A stretch of 51,126 bases of DNA from Pseudoalteromonas fuliginea. Its GTDB lineage: Bacteria > Pseudomonadota > Gammaproteobacteria > Enterobacterales > Alteromonadaceae. Under the pieces are notes generated by a model. That model had not been told where the DNA came from. It searched no databases and saw only the letters and a list, made by a program, of their open reading frames with translations. The position numbers and the translations under genes were made by a program. The stretch lies in NCBI RefSeq assembly GCF_000690055.1, contig NZ_JJNZ01000047.1, forward strand, positions 1-51,126. Direction: 5' to 3'. The first letter of the stretch is position 1; the number at the start of each line of letters is the position of its first letter. Below are positions 35,989 to 44,273 of this stretch, one piece after another.

Positions 35989-37017
35989 ATGATTAAGTTA
36001 AGCCTTTTTAAAGCACTCAATAATTTTGATTTAGATATAAACCTTGAGCTTGAGTCGTTTAATGTGTTGGGTGTCTACGGGCCTTCAGGCTCAGGTAAGT
36101 CAACATTACTGCGTTGTATTAGTGGTTTAGAGCCTGCAAAAAGTGTTCATATTAATAATCAGCCAGTGCATGAGTTGCCAAGTGATAAACGCGGTATAAC
36201 GCTTCAGTTGCAATCGTGTCCGTTGTTTCCTCATTTAGATGTGGCAGGTAATTTAGCGTTTACACAAAAACACTGCGGAAATAAGCAAACCAGCTTAACG
36301 CTTCAATACGTTGTTAAAACACTTGAATTACAAGATTTACTAAATCGTGATGTACAAAGCTTATCGGGTGGCGAGCGCCAGCGTGTAGTATTTGCGCGCA
36401 CTTTGCTTGCCGGTCAAAAATTTATAATGCTCGATGAGCCTTTTAGTGCGCTTGATTGGTCATTGCGTTTTAAAACGCTCACTAAACTCAATGAGTTAGC
36501 CGTTAAGTTTAATATTAAATTTATAATAGTAAGTCACTCATTAAAAGAGCTGCTATTTTGCTGCGATACCCTTATTCAGCTTGATAAAGGTAAGGTGATA
36601 AACCAAGGTGCAAGTGCGCACGTTGCAAAAGCTATTTACGCAAACGACAGGCAAACACCGCTGAGCTTAATTAATTACGATGTGGTTAAATTTGATGAAG
36701 ACTACGGGCTATATCAACTGCAATTACAGCAAAGTGAGCAACCGCTTTTTGTGCTTCCTGCACTTGTAGATAGCAGTAATAAGCTAATTATAGAAAGTGA
36801 GCAAATGTCGCTTAGTGCGTTAAAGCCTGAGCAAACAACGCATAGCAATGTTTTAAAGTCGGTATTAACTCAGGCTGAGCTTATTAATAATAAGTGGCAG
36901 TTAACGCTCAATGTAGATGGGCAAACATTGTATTGTTTGGCATCAAGACGAGTGTGGGACAAAAACGACTTTAAAGTGGGCGATGTGCTTTATACAACAA
37001 TCAGTAATCTAGAATAA
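35989..37017 (+). CDS. modC: Molybdate ABC transporter ATPase ModC
   Basis: ATP-hydrolysing subunit of the molybdate importer. The 342 residues show Walker A (GPSGSGKST), a Q-loop (TLQLQSCPLFPH), the signature LSGGERQRV, Walker B (FIMLDEPFSALD) and the H-loop VSHSLKE. The C-terminal 100 residues form a TOBE-like domain that may bind oxyanion. Its stop abuts the stop of convergent moeB with no base between. Confidence 0.95.
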   Translation: MIKLSLFKALNNFDLDINLELESFNVLGVYGPSGSGKSTLLRCISGLEPAKSVHINNQPVHELPSDKRGITLQLQSCPLFPHLDVAGNLAFTQKHCGNKQTSLTLQYVVKTLELQDLLNRDVQSLSGGERQRVVFARTLLAGQKFIMLDEPFSALDWSLRFKTLTKLNELAVKFNIKFIIVSHSLKELLFCCDTLIQLDKGKVINQGASAHVAKAIYANDRQTPLSLINYDVVKFDEDYGLYQLQLQQSEQPLFVLPALVDSSNKLIIESEQMSLSALKPEQTTHSNVLKSVLTQAELINNKWQLTLNVDGQTLYCLASRRVWDKNDFKVGDVLYTTISNLE

Positions 37018-37776
37018 CTAAATGCTGCACACTGCACATTGACTGCTTTTAGCTATTTTAAAACGATTAAATTCCATGCTTAAACCATCCACCAGCAGTA
37101 AGTGCTCGCTTAAACCACTTGGCAAACCAGCAAGCATTTTTAGCGCTTCAGTAGCCTGAATACTGCCTATTAGCCCCACAATAGGAGAAAGCACACCAGA
37201 TTCGGAGCAACTTTGTGTTTGTTCACTAAAAAATTGCGATAAACAACCATAACAATGGCTGTTTTCATCCATAGTAAAACACGCGACTTGTCCTTCCATA
37301 CGTATTGCAGAGCCAGACACTAGCGGAACTTTAGCTTTAAAACAGGCGTTATTAAGTGCATTACGCGTTGCTAGGTTATCTGAACAATCAATCACTATAT
37401 CAATGTTATTAAATAATTGTTTTGTAGAGGTATTTACATCAAAAAATGCCTCAATGGTGTTTATATCTATTTCACTATTAAGTGCGTTAAGCTGTTTTTT
37501 TGCAGCACTGCATTTTGAGCTACCAATATCGCTTTCTTTATACAGTATTTGCCTTTGTAGGTTGGTTACGTCTATTTCATCGTTATCAACTAAGGTAAGC
37601 GTGCCAACGCCAGATGCCGCTAAATATTGACTTACCGCACATCCAAGCCCACCCACACCAACAATTAAAGCATGCGATTGCCATAGCTTCTCTTGTCCGT
37701 CTATATCAAGCTGCGGCAGCATAATGTGCCGAGAATAGCGTAGTTGCTGTTGGTACGTTAACGGTGCTTTTTGCAT
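37018..37776 (-). CDS. moeB: Molybdopterin-synthase adenylyltransferase MoeB
   Basis: Adenylates the C-terminal Gly-Gly of MoaD so that it can be charged with sulfur. The 252 residues resemble E. coli MoeB along their length: LRYSRHIMLPQLDIDGQE, nucleotide loop IVGVGGLGC near 38-46, DCSDNLATRN with the catalytic Asp, SGSAIRMEGQ, and two zinc CxxC pairs (CYGC and CAVC). ATG 37776 is preferred over an in-frame one at 37812 because it matches the family N-terminus. ThiF and HesA are close relatives, but the molybdenum context supports MoeB. Confidence 0.92.
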   Translation of the reverse strand: MQKAPLTYQQQLRYSRHIMLPQLDIDGQEKLWQSHALIVGVGGLGCAVSQYLAASGVGTLTLVDNDEIDVTNLQRQILYKESDIGSSKCSAAKKQLNALNSEIDINTIEAFFDVNTSTKQLFNNIDIVIDCSDNLATRNALNNACFKAKVPLVSGSAIRMEGQVACFTMDENSHCYGCLSQFFSEQTQSCSESGVLSPIVGLIGSIQATEALKMLAGLPSGLSEHLLLVDGLSMEFNRFKIAKSSQCAVCSI

Positions 37777-37850
37777 TTTTAAACATCTCATACTTTTTTT
37801 GAACAATACCAATTTGTTAAATCCTAGAGCAAGCAGTAACGCTTTTTATT

Positions 37851-37890
37851 TGCACTGTAACAGCCCATACCCCCTCACTCATATAGTGCA
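37851..37890. promoter_or_regulatory. NtrC-like half-sites upstream of narK
   Basis: TGCACT (37851-37856) and TAGTGCA (37884-37890) form an inverted pair of NtrC-type half-sites. They lie about 88-127 bp upstream of the predicted sigma-54 start, a normal enhancer distance. The wide spacing means that each may be half of a separate weak site. Confidence 0.5.
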
Positions 37891-37951
37891 ACTATAACGC
37901 ATTAAAATAATAAATGCATATAACCAACTGAAATATATGGTTTTTAATTAG

Positions 37952-37967
37952 TGGCTCAGTAATTGCT
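37952..37967 (+). promoter_or_regulatory. Sigma-54 promoter of narK
   Basis: TGGCTCAGTAATTGCT has GG at 37953-37954 and GC at 37965-37966, exactly 10 bases apart, and matches the sigma-54 pattern TGGCAC-N5-TTGCT at most positions. Transcription would start near 37978, giving a leader of about 87 nt before narK. Confidence 0.75.
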
Positions 37968-38064
37968 GTATTGGGTTAACTAAAATTTAACAAAGTTTGG
38001 GCTGCTACTCATATAAAAGAGTGGGGCATTTATAAAATAATAATACGTTTACGAGGAAATAAAC

Positions 38065-39534
38065 ATGCAACCGAGTTCTGGATTTAACTTAATATCCTTT
38101 AAAGGAAAAATGAAAGTATTACATCTAAGTTGGATGGTCTTTTTTGTGTCATTTTTTGTATGGTTTAACCATGCTCCTTTATTGGGTGCAATTGCGGGCT
38201 CGCTTGGTATTACCATGGCACAAGTTAAAACATTACTAATTTTAAATGTAGCGTTAACTATTCCTGCCCGTGTTGTGGTGGGTATGCTGACCGATAAATT
38301 TGGTCCCCGGATTGTTTATGCGGCGCTACTTATTACCTGTAGTATTCCGTGTTTTATGTTTGCTATGGCAACCACATTTGAACAAGCCGCTATAGCGCGT
38401 TTTGCGCTAGGCTTTATTGGTGCTGGCTTTGTTGTGGGCATTCGTATGGTGAGTGAATGGTTTCCTGCTAACGAGCTGGGCATAGCAGAAGGTATTTATG
38501 GCGGCTGGGGTAACTTTGGTTCAGCAGCAGCGGCTATGTTATTGCCAATTATTGCACTTATGTTTGGTGGCGAAGATGGTTGGCGTTACGCAGTAGGTTT
38601 AACGGGTGTATTAAGCGTTATATTTGGTATTATTTGGTACTTAAATGTAACCGATACACCAAAAGGCGGTACATACTTTAAGCCTAAAAAAGTAGGCGCA
38701 ATGGAAGTAACCAGTAAAGGCGACTTTGTATTACTTCTTATTATGAAAATTCCTATGTATGGTGCTCTAGCATTACTTACTTGGAAGCTTTCACCAACCG
38801 GTGCTAACCTAATTTCGGCTAACTTTGTACTTGCCGTGTATGCTTTTTTAGTTCTGCTTTATATTTACGAAGTGTATAAAACCTTTGACGTAAATGGTCA
38901 TATTTTTAAAGAGCCAGTACCTGAGTCTCATCGTTATGAATTTAAGCAAGTGGCTGTTTTAAATATTTTATATTTTACAACTTTTGGTTCTGAGCTTGCA
39001 GTTGTATCTATGTTACCGCTATTTTTTATGGATGTGTTTGCGCTTGATATGGTGTACGCGGGTATTTTAGCCTCTGCTTATGCATTTATGAATTTAGCAT
39101 CTCGCCCAGGTGGCGGTTGGATTTCAGATAAATTAGGTCGTCGTATTACCCTTATTGTACTTACAACGGGTCTTGCTGTTGGTTATTTTGTAATGGGCTT
39201 GGTTGATGCTTCTTGGCCTTTATGGCTTGCAGTTGTTGCAGCTATGGCGTGTTCGTTCTTTGTGCAAGCTGGTGAAGGCGCTGTATTTGCGGCAGTACCG
39301 TTAATTAAACGTCGTTTAACTGGGCAAATTGCAGGTATGACAGGTGCTTACGGTAATGTAGGTGCAGTAGTGTACTTAACGGCATTGTCACTTGTTGATT
39401 ATCAAACTTTCTTTTTCATTATTGCGGGTAGTGCATTACTTGGTCTAGCTGCACTGTTTTTTATGAAAGAACCAGATGGCCATATTACCGAAGTAAATGA
39501 AGACGGCACCGTTGAACTTATTTCAGTGACTTAA
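38065..39534 (+). CDS. NarK/NasA-type nitrate transporter
   Basis: Major-facilitator nitrate importer or nitrate/nitrite exchanger of the inner membrane. The 489 residues form about 12 membrane helices, with the MFS loop MLTDKFGPR and two glycine-rich nitrate-signature helices ([19 protein letters not shown] and [15 protein letters not shown]). The enlarged loop in the middle (about residues 205-225 and 280-310) is typical. The company of nasA suggests uptake for assimilation. ACGAGGAAA precedes the ATG, and a sigma-54 promoter drives it. The kinase/phosphatase gene follows after 7 bp. Confidence 0.93.
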   Translation: MQPSSGFNLISFKGKMKVLHLSWMVFFVSFFVWFNHAPLLGAIAGSLGITMAQVKTLLILNVALTIPARVVVGMLTDKFGPRIVYAALLITCSIPCFMFAMATTFEQAAIARFALGFIGAGFVVGIRMVSEWFPANELGIAEGIYGGWGNFGSAAAAMLLPIIALMFGGEDGWRYAVGLTGVLSVIFGIIWYLNVTDTPKGGTYFKPKKVGAMEVTSKGDFVLLLIMKIPMYGALALLTWKLSPTGANLISANFVLAVYAFLVLLYIYEVYKTFDVNGHIFKEPVPESHRYEFKQVAVLNILYFTTFGSELAVVSMLPLFFMDVFALDMVYAGILASAYAFMNLASRPGGGWISDKLGRRITLIVLTTGLAVGYFVMGLVDASWPLWLAVVAAMACSFFVQAGEGAVFAAVPLIKRRLTGQIAGMTGAYGNVGAVVYLTALSLVDYQTFFFIIAGSALLGLAALFFMKEPDGHITEVNEDGTVELISVT

Positions 39535-39541
39535 GGCATTA

Positions 39542-41290
39542 TTGACTATGTTTGATGAAACACTCCACGCTAAATCGCTAAAAAATGAACTCAACGTTTC
39601 ATTTGGCGGGCACAGTGCTAAAGGGTTAAAAGCAGAAAATCAAGATGCGTTTGCAGCTCTTAATACCAAAGCGCAAGAAAAAGAGTCTAAAGGCGTTATT
39701 GCCTGCTTAGCCGATGGGTGTTCATCAGCAAAAAATGCTAAACAAGCGTCTCAACTTTCGGTTACTCATTTTATAAATGAGTATTTAAATACCCCCGAAA
39801 GTTGGGCGGTTAAAAAGTCAGTGTCGAAGGTGTTAGCAAGTTTAAATCAGTGGCTTTATTCGCAATCGGTTAATTACAATCACCTTGGTCAGCGCCAAGC
39901 CGATTGGATGACGACTTTTACAGCACTTATTTTAAAGTCGGCAACGGGTTATATATTTCACTTAGGTGATACGCGTATTACTCGCTTGCGAGGAAATAAA
40001 ATAGAGGCAATAACACGGGATCACAAAGTAAACGATACGCTAACGCGTGCACTTGGCGCACAACTTCATCAAGAAATAGATGTATACGAAGTTGACCTAA
40101 AAGCAGACGATATTTATATATTAACCTGCGATGGCGTACACGATGTGCTCCCAAGTAGTGATATAGCTAAATTAATTAACGAGTACACTAATTTAGAAAA
40201 TGCAGCTAAAGCAATTACCGAACTTGCATTAGCACGAGGCAGTGACGACAACGTAAGTTGTTTACTGGTAAAAGTAGAAAATATTGCCGAGCAAAAGTTA
40301 GATGAACTTTACCATTCGCTAACACGACGAAAAATTCCACCAGCGCTTAATGTTGGGCAAAAAATTGATGACTACACGGTTATTCGTAAATTACATGCCA
40401 GTAGTCGCTCACACATTTATTTAGTGCAACAAGCGCCCGATATACCGCCAGTGGTTTTAAAAGCACCTTCGGTTAATTTTGAAGACGATGTGCACTACCT
40501 TCAAGGCTTTATAAGAGAAGGCTGGGTAGGGCAACGCATAAACCATTTAAACGTGATGAAAGTACTGAGTACGCAATCGCAGAGTCGTTTTTTGTATCAT
40601 ATTTGTGAGTACATGGACGGGCAAACACTCAGTGATTGGAAGCACGACGTGCCGCACCCAGAAATAACCCAAGTACGCAGTATTATTGAACAAATAGTAC
40701 ATGCACTAAGGGCGTTTCAGCGACTCGATATGGTACATCGCGATTTAAAACTCGATAATGTAATGATAGATGCGCACGGTAAAGTAACGCTCATAGATTA
40801 CGGCACAGTAAGTGTTGCGGCTATGGACGAGTCGGTTAAACAAATTGCGGATGATTGCCCGCAAGGTACTGCCGACTACACCGCACCCGAAACACTTATT
40901 ACTATGCACGCCGATTTTAAAAGTGATTTGTTTTCACTTGGCGTGATTGCATATGAGTTATTGTGCTCAAAATTGCCTTATAAACCACTGCCACTTAACC
41001 ACGTAGCGCCAAAAGATTACACCCATTGGCATTACACAAGTATTCGTAAATACAGAGCCGATATTCCGTTTTGGTTAGATCAAGCCCTTATGAAGGCGCT
41101 TGCCCCTAAACCTGAGCTCAGATACCAAGCTTTTTCTGAGTTTATAAACGATATCAACAAACCTAATCCTTATTTAGAAAGTACCGCTAATAAAAGTTCA
41201 ATAATGAAACGCGATCCAGTTATGGTGTGGAAATGTATTTCGCTGTGTTTATTTATTGCTTTGGTATGTGTATTAATAATTAAAACTTAG
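39542..41290 (+). CDS. PP2C phosphatase / Ser-Thr kinase fusion, membrane anchored
   Basis: A 582-residue fusion of two opposing enzymes. Residues about 18-246 form a PP2C phosphatase with all metal aspartates visible: ENQD (Asp35), LADG (Asp58), LGDTR (Asp143), CDGVHD (Asp197) and SDDN (Asp236). Residues about 277-540 form a Hanks-type kinase: Lys307, Glu326, HRDLKLDN (Asp401, Asn406), DYG in place of DFG (Asp419) and APE at 448-450. The ATP loop LHASSRSHIYLV has lost all its glycines. One membrane helix ends the protein (about 558-580), so both domains face the cytoplasm. Placed between the nitrate transporter and a porin, it may act on nitrate uptake; the target is unknown. Confidence 0.9.
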   Translation: MTMFDETLHAKSLKNELNVSFGGHSAKGLKAENQDAFAALNTKAQEKESKGVIACLADGCSSAKNAKQASQLSVTHFINEYLNTPESWAVKKSVSKVLASLNQWLYSQSVNYNHLGQRQADWMTTFTALILKSATGYIFHLGDTRITRLRGNKIEAITRDHKVNDTLTRALGAQLHQEIDVYEVDLKADDIYILTCDGVHDVLPSSDIAKLINEYTNLENAAKAITELALARGSDDNVSCLLVKVENIAEQKLDELYHSLTRRKIPPALNVGQKIDDYTVIRKLHASSRSHIYLVQQAPDIPPVVLKAPSVNFEDDVHYLQGFIREGWVGQRINHLNVMKVLSTQSQSRFLYHICEYMDGQTLSDWKHDVPHPEITQVRSIIEQIVHALRAFQRLDMVHRDLKLDNVMIDAHGKVTLIDYGTVSVAAMDESVKQIADDCPQGTADYTAPETLITMHADFKSDLFSLGVIAYELLCSKLPYKPLPLNHVAPKDYTHWHYTSIRKYRADIPFWLDQALMKALAPKPELRYQAFSEFINDINKPNPYLESTANKSSIMKRDPVMVWKCISLCLFIALVCVLIIKT

Positions 41291-41299
41291 AGAACCAAA

Positions 41300-42493
41300 A
41301 TGCTTAATTACAAGAACAACTTACCTATTATTTTTATACTGGGTTGCTTCACTGCGCCTTCAATAAGCCAAGCTTCGCAAACTGATCTTGATTTTAGACT
41401 GCGTTTTGAAAGCGTTGATCAAGAAAATGCCTTAAAAGATGCAAGCGGCTTAACACTTAGAACCCGCTTAACGCATCAAACAGATGAGGTGAATGGTTTT
41501 TCAGCCCTTATTGAAGTAGAAGATACTCGCAGCCTATTGGGCGTAGATGATTACAACAATACGGTGGGGAAAAATACTAATTACTCTGTTATTGCAGACC
41601 CAGAAAACACTGAGATAGATCAAGGTTTTGTTAAATATGCCCGCGATGGTCTATCGCTAAAAGTAGGACGCCAAGTAATAGCCCTTGATGGGCAGCGTTT
41701 TGTTGGGCACGTAGGTTGGCGCCAAGACAGGCAAACCTTTGATGCAGCAACCATTAATTACGCATTTAATAACATAGATTTACAGTACAGTTATTTAAAT
41801 AAGCGTAACCGCATATTTGCTGACGATAAAGACATTAAATCGTCCGATCATCTAATTAATGCAAGCTTTAAAACAGACTACGGTAAAGTGGTTTTATACA
41901 GTTACTTATTAAGTGACGATGCACTACAAGACGACAGTTTAGACACTTATGGCGTTTCTTTTAACGGTAATAAAACCCTAAACGACATAAAATTTTATTA
42001 CAAAGCGGAGTATGCAACGCAGTCTGCGTCAACAAGCGTGAGTGATTTTGATGCTGATTACTATGCACTTGAAGGCGCTGTGGATTTAAATGGGTTGGGC
42101 ATAAAAACAGTAACTTTAAAAGTCGGCATAGAGTCACTTGGCTCTGACAATGGCGATTACGGGTTTGCAACACCGCTTGCCACGTTACATAAATTTAATG
42201 GTTGGACAGATACGTTTTTAAATACACCCACACAAGGCTTGGACGACACTTACATAAGCTTAAACGGTAAAGCGTTTGACGGAAAATGGCTGGTGGCTTA
42301 TCACAGTTTTGATGCTAATGAGCAATCAAATGGGGTTGACGATTTGGGTACTGAACTAAACGTACAATACGTTAAACCTATTAATAAACAATACGCAGTG
42401 GGTGTTAAATACGCTGATTACTCAGCGGGCGATACTGCTGCTAATAAAGTCGATACTCAAAAATTGTGGGTATGGATGAGCGCTAAATTTTAA
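41300..42493 (+). CDS. Outer-membrane porin, alginate-export-like family
   Basis: A 397-residue barrel protein with a signal peptide ending near QAS (about residue 26). Strand-like repeats include FRLRFESVDQ, GLTLRTRLTHQ and SLKVGRQVIAL, followed by GQRFVGHVGWRQDRQTFDA, and it ends LWVWMSAKF with the terminal Phe of barrel proteins. The R-Q-D-R-Q-TFD stretch is typical of the alginate-export/AlgE-like porin group, which includes general anion channels. It is co-transcribed with narK and the kinase gene (9-bp gap), so nitrate is a plausible solute. A 30-bp palindrome follows. Confidence 0.8.
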   Translation: MLNYKNNLPIIFILGCFTAPSISQASQTDLDFRLRFESVDQENALKDASGLTLRTRLTHQTDEVNGFSALIEVEDTRSLLGVDDYNNTVGKNTNYSVIADPENTEIDQGFVKYARDGLSLKVGRQVIALDGQRFVGHVGWRQDRQTFDAATINYAFNNIDLQYSYLNKRNRIFADDKDIKSSDHLINASFKTDYGKVVLYSYLLSDDALQDDSLDTYGVSFNGNKTLNDIKFYYKAEYATQSASTSVSDFDADYYALEGAVDLNGLGIKTVTLKVGIESLGSDNGDYGFATPLATLHKFNGWTDTFLNTPTQGLDDTYISLNGKAFDGKWLVAYHSFDANEQSNGVDDLGTELNVQYVKPINKQYAVGVKYADYSAGDTAANKVDTQKLWVWMSAKF

Positions 42494-42533
42494 CCCTCAT
42501 TATCTTCTAATATTCACTTGTAATTTATAGCGA

Positions 42534-42563
42534 CACAAGATGGTGCAATTGCACCATCTTGTG
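42534..42563. promoter_or_regulatory. 30-bp perfect palindrome with NtrC-type half-sites
   Basis: A loop-free perfect palindrome whose core is TGGTGCAATTGCACCA. It holds two TGCACCA half-sites in everted order, 92-121 bp upstream of the predicted sigma-54 start of the nas unit; another TGCACCA lies at 42585-42591. It could be an enhancer for an NtrC-type activator or, as RNA, the terminator of the porin gene (stem of 13 bp with AATT loop, then GGGCTTT). Both roles are possible. Confidence 0.6.
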
Positions 42564-42628
42564 GGGCTTTATGCTTTTCACCTCTGCACCAATGTAGTTA
42601 ACTTGTTGATTTTAAGTGCTTATATATT

Positions 42629-42644
42629 TGGCTTACATATTGCT
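42629..42644 (+). promoter_or_regulatory. Sigma-54 promoter of the nas-moa unit
   Basis: TGGCTTACATATTGCT has GG at 42630-42631 and GC at 42642-42643, 10 bases apart, and shares TGGCT and TTGCT with the narK promoter. Transcription would start near 42655, about 66 nt before the first ATG. Confidence 0.75.
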
Positions 42645-42720
42645 ATAACAAACCTATAACAAATTATTCGATGTCAGTTTTAGTCAATTACTAAAATAGG
42701 TATCACTTTAAGGTGGGTAA

Positions 42721-44244
42721 ATGTTAAGCAAGCAGCGTGTTGTAGTGGTAGGAAACGGAATGGTCGGGCACCATTTTGTGCAGCAGCTAGTTTCTCAAAA
42801 TCAAGCTGATGAGCAATTTGAAATTACGGTACTTAGCGGTGAAGACCGTTTAGCGTATGACCGTGTACAACTATCCTCTTTTTTTAAAGGCAAAACCGCA
42901 GACGACCTCGCACTTACATGCAATAAAACCTATGACGATTGGCAAATACGCTTTCATACTCATTCTAAAGTGGTTGATATAAATCGTGATATGCACACTG
43001 TAACGACCGCTAAAGGGGAGTTGTTTGAATACGACAAACTTGTGCTTGCTACAGGTTCATTCCCATTTGTACCGCCTATACCGGGTAAAGATCGCGAGCA
43101 TTGCCTTGTTTATCGCACCATTAACGATTTACACGCAATAAAAAATTCAGCCCACGGCAGCAAAGTAGGCGTGGTAATTGGTGGCGGTTTACTGGGGCTT
43201 GAAGCTGCAAACGCATTAAAGCAATTGGGTCTGCATACTCACGTAATAGAATTTGCTCCGCAACTTATGGGTGTACAAGTTGATGCTGGTGGCGGTCGGC
43301 TACTAAAAAACAAAATTACGGATTTAGGCGTTACTGTGCATACATCGGTAGCAACGGAGGAAATAGTAGAAGGTGAAAGTTGCCGTTACAAAATGTGTTT
43401 TAAGGGCGGTAAAACCCTTGAAACCGACATGATTGTATTTTCGGCGGGTATTCGCCCTTATGATAATTTGGCCCGCGAGTTTAATTTAGAGTTAGGCGAG
43501 CGCGGCGGTATTGTAATTAATAACCACTGCCAAACGAGCGATAAAAACATATACGCTATTGGTGAATGTGCACTGTGGAATAATTTTATTTTTGGCTTAG
43601 TGGCACCTGGTTACGCCATGGCTAAAATAGCAGTTGGTCATATTTTACAAGATACGCAGCAAGGTAGTTTACAAAGTACTGGCTTAGACAATAAAGCCGA
43701 TGAATTTAGCGGTGCCGATATGAGCACTAAGCTTAAATTAATGGGTGTTGAAGTAGGCTCTATCGGCGATGCGCATGCACGCAGCGAAGGCGCAATAAGC
43801 TATTACTTTGAAGACCAAGCCAATGGTATTTATAAAAAAATAGTCACTAATTCACAAAGTAATAAGCTGATTGGCGCGGTACTTGTTGGCGATACCAGCG
43901 ATTACGACAATTTGCTGCAATATCATTTAAACGACATTGAGCTTACCACCGATCCCGAAGCGCTCATTATGCCCCTTGCCGGCGACATGGCAGAGCTAAG
44001 CGCCGATGACTTGCCTGATGACGCCATTATTTGCGCGTGTCATAAAGTAACCAAACACACCATTGAACAATCAGTTTCTAACGGCTGCATAGATTTGGCA
44101 AGTGTGCAGCAAAGCACCAAAGCCAGTACAGGTTGTGGAGGGTGTGAAAAGCTCGTTCAAAACGTAATAAACAGCGTGCTCGCTAAAGCAAGTAACACTA
44201 TTAACGTAGTTACCATTAATGAGCCTGTAAAACAGCCTGCATAA
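42721..44244 (+). CDS. NADH-dependent nitrate reductase flavoprotein (NasC-like)
   Basis: A 507-residue flavoprotein likely to pass electrons from NADH to NasA. It has an FAD fold (VVVGNGMVGHHF), an NADH fold (VVIGGGLLGLEAA), the second FAD motif YAIGECALW, and one BFD-type [2Fe-2S] domain with Cys438, Cys440, Cys472 and Cys475. It resembles the N-terminal 500 residues of nitrite reductase NirB but stops before the siroheme domain, so it cannot itself reduce nitrite. Klebsiella NasC has this layout. AAGGTG precedes the ATG; nasA follows after 29 bp. Confidence 0.87.
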   Translation: MLSKQRVVVVGNGMVGHHFVQQLVSQNQADEQFEITVLSGEDRLAYDRVQLSSFFKGKTADDLALTCNKTYDDWQIRFHTHSKVVDINRDMHTVTTAKGELFEYDKLVLATGSFPFVPPIPGKDREHCLVYRTINDLHAIKNSAHGSKVGVVIGGGLLGLEAANALKQLGLHTHVIEFAPQLMGVQVDAGGGRLLKNKITDLGVTVHTSVATEEIVEGESCRYKMCFKGGKTLETDMIVFSAGIRPYDNLAREFNLELGERGGIVINNHCQTSDKNIYAIGECALWNNFIFGLVAPGYAMAKIAVGHILQDTQQGSLQSTGLDNKADEFSGADMSTKLKLMGVEVGSIGDAHARSEGAISYYFEDQANGIYKKIVTNSQSNKLIGAVLVGDTSDYDNLLQYHLNDIELTTDPEALIMPLAGDMAELSADDLPDDAIICACHKVTKHTIEQSVSNGCIDLASVQQSTKASTGCGGCEKLVQNVINSVLAKASNTINVVTINEPVKQPA

Positions 44245-44273
44245 ATTAAAGCACACTAAAAGAGAGCAGTAGT

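Noticed and set aside
37978..38064. Nitrate-responsive antiterminator leader before narK
   Set aside because: A small hairpin (CTACTC/GAGTGG) is present but there is no terminator stem with T-run to be controlled.
42721..44244. Full-length nitrite reductase NirB
   Set aside because: The protein ends after one [2Fe-2S] domain; the siroheme/[4Fe-4S] domain is absent and the next frame is clearly nasA.
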